Source of the DNA: an uncultured Eggerthella sp.
Lineage (GTDB): Bacteria > Actinomycetota > Coriobacteriia > Coriobacteriales > Eggerthellaceae
DNA: 64,000 nt
Direction: 5' to 3'
Assembly: GCA_900540345.1 (NCBI GenBank)
Contig: UQFK01000003.1
Coordinates: forward strand, 62,001 to 126,000
Below are positions 60,769 through 64,000 of this stretch, piece after piece. The position numbers were made by a program, and so were the translations under genes. The notes below the pieces were generated by a model. The model had not been told where the DNA came from and did not search any database. It was given only the letters and a program-made list of their open reading frames with translations. Position 1 is the first letter of the stretch, and each line of letters opens with the position of its first letter.

Positions 60769-61432
60769 AGAGGTCATCGATTCTTATACGCGTAAGCTCA
60801 ACGGTTTATCTGTATCCGCTAGGCGCATCGTTGCTCAAAGCCTTGCAAATATCGAGTTCGACAGCGTCGCTGATCTCCGTGAAAAGCTCATAGAGACACT
60901 CGATCCTATCTATGGCGTGTCGACCGACATGGCGGCGGCCTATGCAGCAGACTTCTATGACGAGATACGCGAGCTTTCTGTAGGTGAGCGTTTAGGGGCT
61001 ACTGCTGATTCTGGGAGAAAACCCGAAGCAACAGAGGGGTTCATCCGTGCCTTTGTTGACGGTGTAGCAGGCAAGGGAATAGTTGATTCTCTTGCGCTTT
61101 TCACCGACCGCGCAGACTATGAGATCAAACGCGCCGCTGGTGAGTGTGTCTACCTTAATAGTGAAATCGACCCTCTGGACGTGCGGTTTGCACGAGTCCC
61201 TTCAGGAGCTGAGACGTGCATGTTTTGTATCATGCTCGCTTCTCGTGGGTTCGTGTACCGCAGCAAGACGAGCGCAGGTGCAGATGGCCATTATCACCCT
61301 CATTGTGATTGCCGAATCGTCCCGAACTTTGGCGAAGAAGAGATAGAAGGGTATGACCCTGATTCTCTCTATGAACAATGGCGAGATGCTACTGATCGAA
61401 AGAATGTCGCTAAAACATTGAAACAGAGATAA
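60758..61432 (+). CDS. MuF-like minor head protein
   Basis: 224 residues, overlapping the portal by 11 bp. The C-terminal VPSGAETCMFCIMLASRGFVYRS and DGHYHPHCDCRIVPNF carry the Cys/His cluster of phage minor capsid proteins. No toxin domain is fused at its C-terminus here, although MuF proteins often carry one. Confidence 0.85.
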   Translation: MIAREVIDSYTRKLNGLSVSARRIVAQSLANIEFDSVADLREKLIETLDPIYGVSTDMAAAYAADFYDEIRELSVGERLGATADSGRKPEATEGFIRAFVDGVAGKGIVDSLALFTDRADYEIKRAAGECVYLNSEIDPLDVRFARVPSGAETCMFCIMLASRGFVYRSKTSAGADGHYHPHCDCRIVPNFGEEEIEGYDPDSLYEQWRDATDRKNVAKTLKQR

Positions 61433-61552
61433 AAGCTCTCAAAAAATAAAGGAGCTTCCCATTGCCCTCCTTATTCAGGCGGGGGGTGGCTCCTTCAACA
61501 CATATTTTACCACATACGTCTTTGCTGATAAAACAGCGACAAATGGAATTAG
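61433..61552 (+). other. Short intercistronic region with a hairpin
   Basis: AAGGAGC (around 61451) and GCTCCTT (around 61488), with inner CC/GG pairing, enclose about 30 nt. It could be a processing or partial-termination stem before the scaffold gene. No gene was seen. Confidence 0.4.
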
Positions 61553-61576
61553 GCCGTCCTTCGGGGCGGCTTTTTT
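61553..61576 (+). terminator. Late-region hairpin terminator 4
   Basis: GCCGTCC-TTCG-GGGCGGC followed by TTTTTT, about 98 bp before the scaffold start codon. Confidence 0.85.
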
Positions 61577-61673
61577 CGTGCCTTGGAAGTGGATTCTTTC
61601 GGGGCTTTTTCACGCGGCGCGAGCGGGAAAATCGCGCATTCTATTACGCCATTTGGCGGGAAAGGGGCTATCT

Positions 61674-62186
61674 ATGCCTAATCAAAACCAAGTTGATGAC
61701 TCAACTCAGGTTGAACCTCCCGTGGATTCGGGAGCAGCCAGCCAGCAGAACCCACCCGCGGGAGGTTCTGATGATGTGCTGACCAAAGAGCAAGCCGACG
61801 CGATTATCAAAGCTCGCATCGACAAGCAGAACGCCAAGCATGCTAAAGAGACGGATGCGCTCGCAAAGCAGCTGGCTGATGAGCAGGCAGCAAAAGCAGA
61901 GCTTGAAGAGAAGGTCGCTACGTTCGAGCACGAAAAAGAGCTTTCCGAGTGGAAAGCCCAGGCAAGCAAAGAAACGGGCGTACCTGCTGAGGTCTTGAAA
62001 GGGGAAACCCTCGAAGAGATCCAGGCGCACGCAGCGCAAATCAAAGAAGCGATGCCAATGTATCCAACGCTCCCTAATGACACGGGCGCGGCTAATCCGC
62101 CTGCTGTCACCAAAGAAGAAATCTACCAGATCAAGAACAGAGAAGAGCGTGTCCGCGCGATGGCTCTTCATCCCGAGCTGTTCTAA
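61674..62186 (+). CDS. Capsid scaffolding protein
   Basis: 170 residues from the ATG at 61674 (AAAGGGG upstream). An acidic Gln/Pro-rich front, a long coiled coil (KEQADAIIKARIDKQNAKHAKETDALAKQLADEQAAKAELEEKVATFE, about residues 37-85) and a helical tail, as in gp20/DUF4355 scaffolds. Directly upstream of the major capsid gene. Confidence 0.85.
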   Translation: MPNQNQVDDSTQVEPPVDSGAASQQNPPAGGSDDVLTKEQADAIIKARIDKQNAKHAKETDALAKQLADEQAAKAELEEKVATFEHEKELSEWKAQASKETGVPAEVLKGETLEEIQAHAAQIKEAMPMYPTLPNDTGAANPPAVTKEEIYQIKNREERVRAMALHPELF

Positions 62187-62201
62187 GAAAGGAGCTAGCA
62201 A

Positions 62202-63197
62202 ATGCCAGCACCAACTAACACCATTACCACCGAACAGATGTGTACTGGTCTTGACCGCGAGATGATCCGCAACTTCGATCAGGAAACCGATCGATTGATG
62301 GAGATTCTCGGCATCACCTCTGTTGAGGTTATGCATGCCGGTGAGACGATGTTCCAGTATAAGGTCACTGGTGAGCTGACATCTGAAACCCGCGCAGAGG
62401 GCGAAGATGTTCCTCTGTCGCAGTACAAGGTCGATAAGGTGCCGATCGGTACGTTTACGCCGAAGCCTTATCGTAAGGCAACTACCGCTGAAGCAATTCT
62501 CAAGAGCGGTTTTTCTATCGCTGTTGGTAAGACCGACGACAAAATGGTCAAGCAGATTCGCGCAGAGCGCATCACGGAGTTTTTCAAGCACCTTGGCAAC
62601 GCTGCTACCTTTGCGGTAGGAGCTAAGCTTCAGGCTGCTCTTGCTTACGGCGAGGCTGCTTTGCAGAACAAGCTTGAGGATAACGGCGATTCGGCTGATG
62701 ACATCGTGCATTTCATTAACCGCAACGATATTGCTGATCTGCTCGCAAACGCTCAGGTGACCACCCAGACCCTTTATGGCATGGAGTACATCCAGAATTT
62801 CTTGGGCGTTCGCAATCTTTTTGTCACAAACAAGATTCCTCAGGGTGTCGTGTATATCACTCCTGCGGAGAACATCCATATCTATGGCACTGATTTCGCC
62901 GAGCTAGATAAGGCGGGTATTTCTTACGAGGTATCTGCAAATGGCATCCTTGGTGTTGCTCATGAGCCAGCTTATAAGAACGTGTCTGCTGAAACTCATG
63001 CAATGTCGGGCATGATGATCCTCGCTGAGCATCAGGACTTCATCGTGAGCGCACGCATCGGTAAGGCTATCGCCGATATGACCACCGATGAACTCAAGGA
63101 GTTCTGTGCTGCGCAAGGCATCGAGCTTGACAGCGCCGACACCACCAAGGCAGCGATCACTTCTAAGATCGAGGCCAAGTTCCCTGGCATCGTTTAA
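62202..63197 (+). CDS. Major capsid protein with C-terminal HeH-like domain
   Basis: 331 residues, AAAGGAG before the ATG. The body fits an HK97-fold coat protein by position and length. The last 40 residues (TTDELKEFCAAQGIELDSADTTKAAITSKIEAKF) form a helix-extended-helix/SAP-like domain, which might bind nucleic acid or decorate the shell. Confidence 0.82.
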   Translation: MPAPTNTITTEQMCTGLDREMIRNFDQETDRLMEILGITSVEVMHAGETMFQYKVTGELTSETRAEGEDVPLSQYKVDKVPIGTFTPKPYRKATTAEAILKSGFSIAVGKTDDKMVKQIRAERITEFFKHLGNAATFAVGAKLQAALAYGEAALQNKLEDNGDSADDIVHFINRNDIADLLANAQVTTQTLYGMEYIQNFLGVRNLFVTNKIPQGVVYITPAENIHIYGTDFAELDKAGISYEVSANGILGVAHEPAYKNVSAETHAMSGMMILAEHQDFIVSARIGKAIADMTTDELKEFCAAQGIELDSADTTKAAITSKIEAKFPGIV

Positions 63198-63207
63198 GAG
63201 GTGAGCC

Positions 63208-63606
63208 ATGGAACCATTCGCAACCGTAAAAGAACTTGAACTGCGCTATAGGTTGCTGGATGAATCGGAGAAGGAGCGTGCAGAAACGCTCCTCTCCGAC
63301 GCTTCGGCGATCTTGCGATCAGAGTTTAGTCGGGCAGGGGAGACGATCGATGAAAGCGATGAGATCCAATCTGCGAACTTAGTGCGCGTGTGCTGTTCCA
63401 TGGCTAGGCGCGTTTTATCGAGCGGTCCACTTGATGATGTTTCAAGTGTTAATCGTATGGCGGGTAGTTATTCAGAGCAGCGCACCTTCGCGAATCCGAC
63501 AGGGGATATGTATATCACGAAGAACGAGAGACGTTCTCTTGGGCTTCCTTTGCGTAAACAACGTATCGCGTGCTTTAACCCTCCGATTTTTGGAGATAAA
63601 TCATGA
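63208..63606 (+). CDS. Head-tail connector (Gp15/Gp19/Gp42-like)
   Basis: 132 residues. ATVKELELRYRLLDESEKERAETLLSDASAILRSEF and the following helices match the adaptor family that binds below the portal. Overlaps the next gene by 4 bp. Confidence 0.82.
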   Translation: MEPFATVKELELRYRLLDESEKERAETLLSDASAILRSEFSRAGETIDESDEIQSANLVRVCCSMARRVLSSGPLDDVSSVNRMAGSYSEQRTFANPTGDMYITKNERRSLGLPLRKQRIACFNPPIFGDKS

Positions 63607-63944
63607 GGGGCGAGAGGGTCACGGTGCTAAAGCCTGCCGTAGATAGCATCGACCCGTTCGGTAATCCTGTCAAAAACTGGGACGAAGAACAGGTAGATAA
63701 CGTTCTTGTTGATCCTTATGTCTCTCTTGAAAAGGTCAGAGAGTTCGGCGCTGAACGCCCCAACAGCTCGCGTACCACGGTGCGCTTTCATTTTCCAAAA
63801 GGATACGAAGATCAGTTGCGTGGATGCTTTATCTGTTGGAGAGGACGCAAGTATCGCGTTATTGGCGATCCTGTCCCGCTCCCTGAATACAACACTCCTG
63901 GTGAATGGAACTATCCCGTAGATGCGGAGGTGTGCGATGGCTAG
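63603..63944 (+). CDS. Head-closure (stopper) protein
   Basis: 113 residues, beta-rich: ERVTVLKPAVDSIDPFGNPVKNWDEEQVDNVLVDP then FHFPKGYEDQLRGCFICWRGRKYRVIGDP. Pattern and place fit the phage head-closure family. Confidence 0.75.
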   Translation: MRGERVTVLKPAVDSIDPFGNPVKNWDEEQVDNVLVDPYVSLEKVREFGAERPNSSRTTVRFHFPKGYEDQLRGCFICWRGRKYRVIGDPVPLPEYNTPGEWNYPVDAEVCDG

Positions 63945-64000
63945 CTTTGTCTTAAATCCAGAAGGGCTTATCGAGATTTGCAAGGCTGCACCAATGCAAC
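63937..64000 (+). CDS. Next head-tail protein, cut by the window edge
   Basis: ATG at 63937 with GGAGG upstream, overlapping the stopper gene by 8 bp. Only 21 codons are visible (MASFVLNPEGLIEICKAAPMQ). Position suggests an HK97 gp10-type tail-completion protein; the visible residues do not prove it. Confidence 0.5.
   Translation, partial: MASFVLNPEGLIEICKAAPMQ

Noticed and set aside
39550..64000. CRISPR array or cas genes in the accessory region
   Set aside because: No regularly spaced repeats of 24-40 bp and no Cas-like protein were seen; the repeats present are short arm-type or coding repeats.
39550..64000. Insertion sequences within the prophage
   Set aside because: No transposase-like ORF (DDE or HUH type) and no terminal inverted repeats with target duplications were found.

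Overview
The window looks like a chromosomal segment from an anaerobic or fermentative actinobacterium of class Coriobacteriia (probably Eggerthellaceae), with about half of its bases G+C. This is an inference from gene content: secreted proteins with choline-binding-type WYY/GW repeats, a 1538-residue double acyl-CoA dehydratase activase, a two-gene SUF-type Fe-S system, anaerobic ribonucleotide reductase NrdD/NrdG, a DUF711 (UPF0210) protein and a T-box in front of a TrpB2-type gene. No rRNA gene is present to fix the taxon.

Positions 1-39350 are host housekeeping DNA. In order: the end of prmC; two secreted cell-wall-binding repeat proteins; a metal-efflux operon (SmtB-like repressor, small HMA metallochaperone, P-type ATPase) read leftward from a visible promoter and operator; a formate/nitrite channel; sufBC-like genes; a phosphohexomutase; two small membrane proteins of unknown role; infC-rpmI-rplT plus a trigger-factor relative without the PPIase domain; glmS, acpS, NAD(P)HX dehydratase, ligA, tlyA; a DUF711 protein; the giant dehydratase activase; ilvA divergent from ridA; rsmI; a low-molecular-weight phosphatase; a T-box-controlled trpB; tRNA-Ala(CGC); a homocysteine-methyltransferase-like protein without the zinc cysteines; and nrdDG.

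From about 39.4 kb to the right edge lies a siphovirus-type prophage cut by the window end. Its layout is: att/arm repeats, integrase, a DUF3644 gene in the usual accessory position, a CI/LexA-like repressor facing a Cro-like gene across a compact operator region, small early genes including two leftward micro-genes, and an excisionase-like protein. Next come recombination and replication genes (ERF, NinB-like, SSB, DUF6291 protein, DnaC-like loader, RecU-like nuclease), a run of small zinc-ribbon proteins, and a late regulator of DUF1492/sigma-like type. The packaging and head module follows: HNH, ParB-DUF4417, P27 small terminase, large terminase, SPP1-type portal, MuF-like minor head protein, scaffold, major capsid protein, head-tail connectors.

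The least ordinary parts are in the prophage. Two proteins near the terminase start with the same MGGRG-x-x-SR leader but carry different effector-like domains (a DUF6883/toxin-50-like domain and a JAMM metallopeptidase-like domain). Each is followed at once by a small acidic protein, like effector/immunity pairs. Back-to-back RNA-like stems and a recurring GCAMYTTGAAAGYWGAATA motif sit in the early intergenic regions. A second structured leader lies at 52258-52388. Four UUCG-type hairpin terminators stand just upstream of late genes.

Family assignments come from reading the translated sequences and recalled family motifs; no database search was run.
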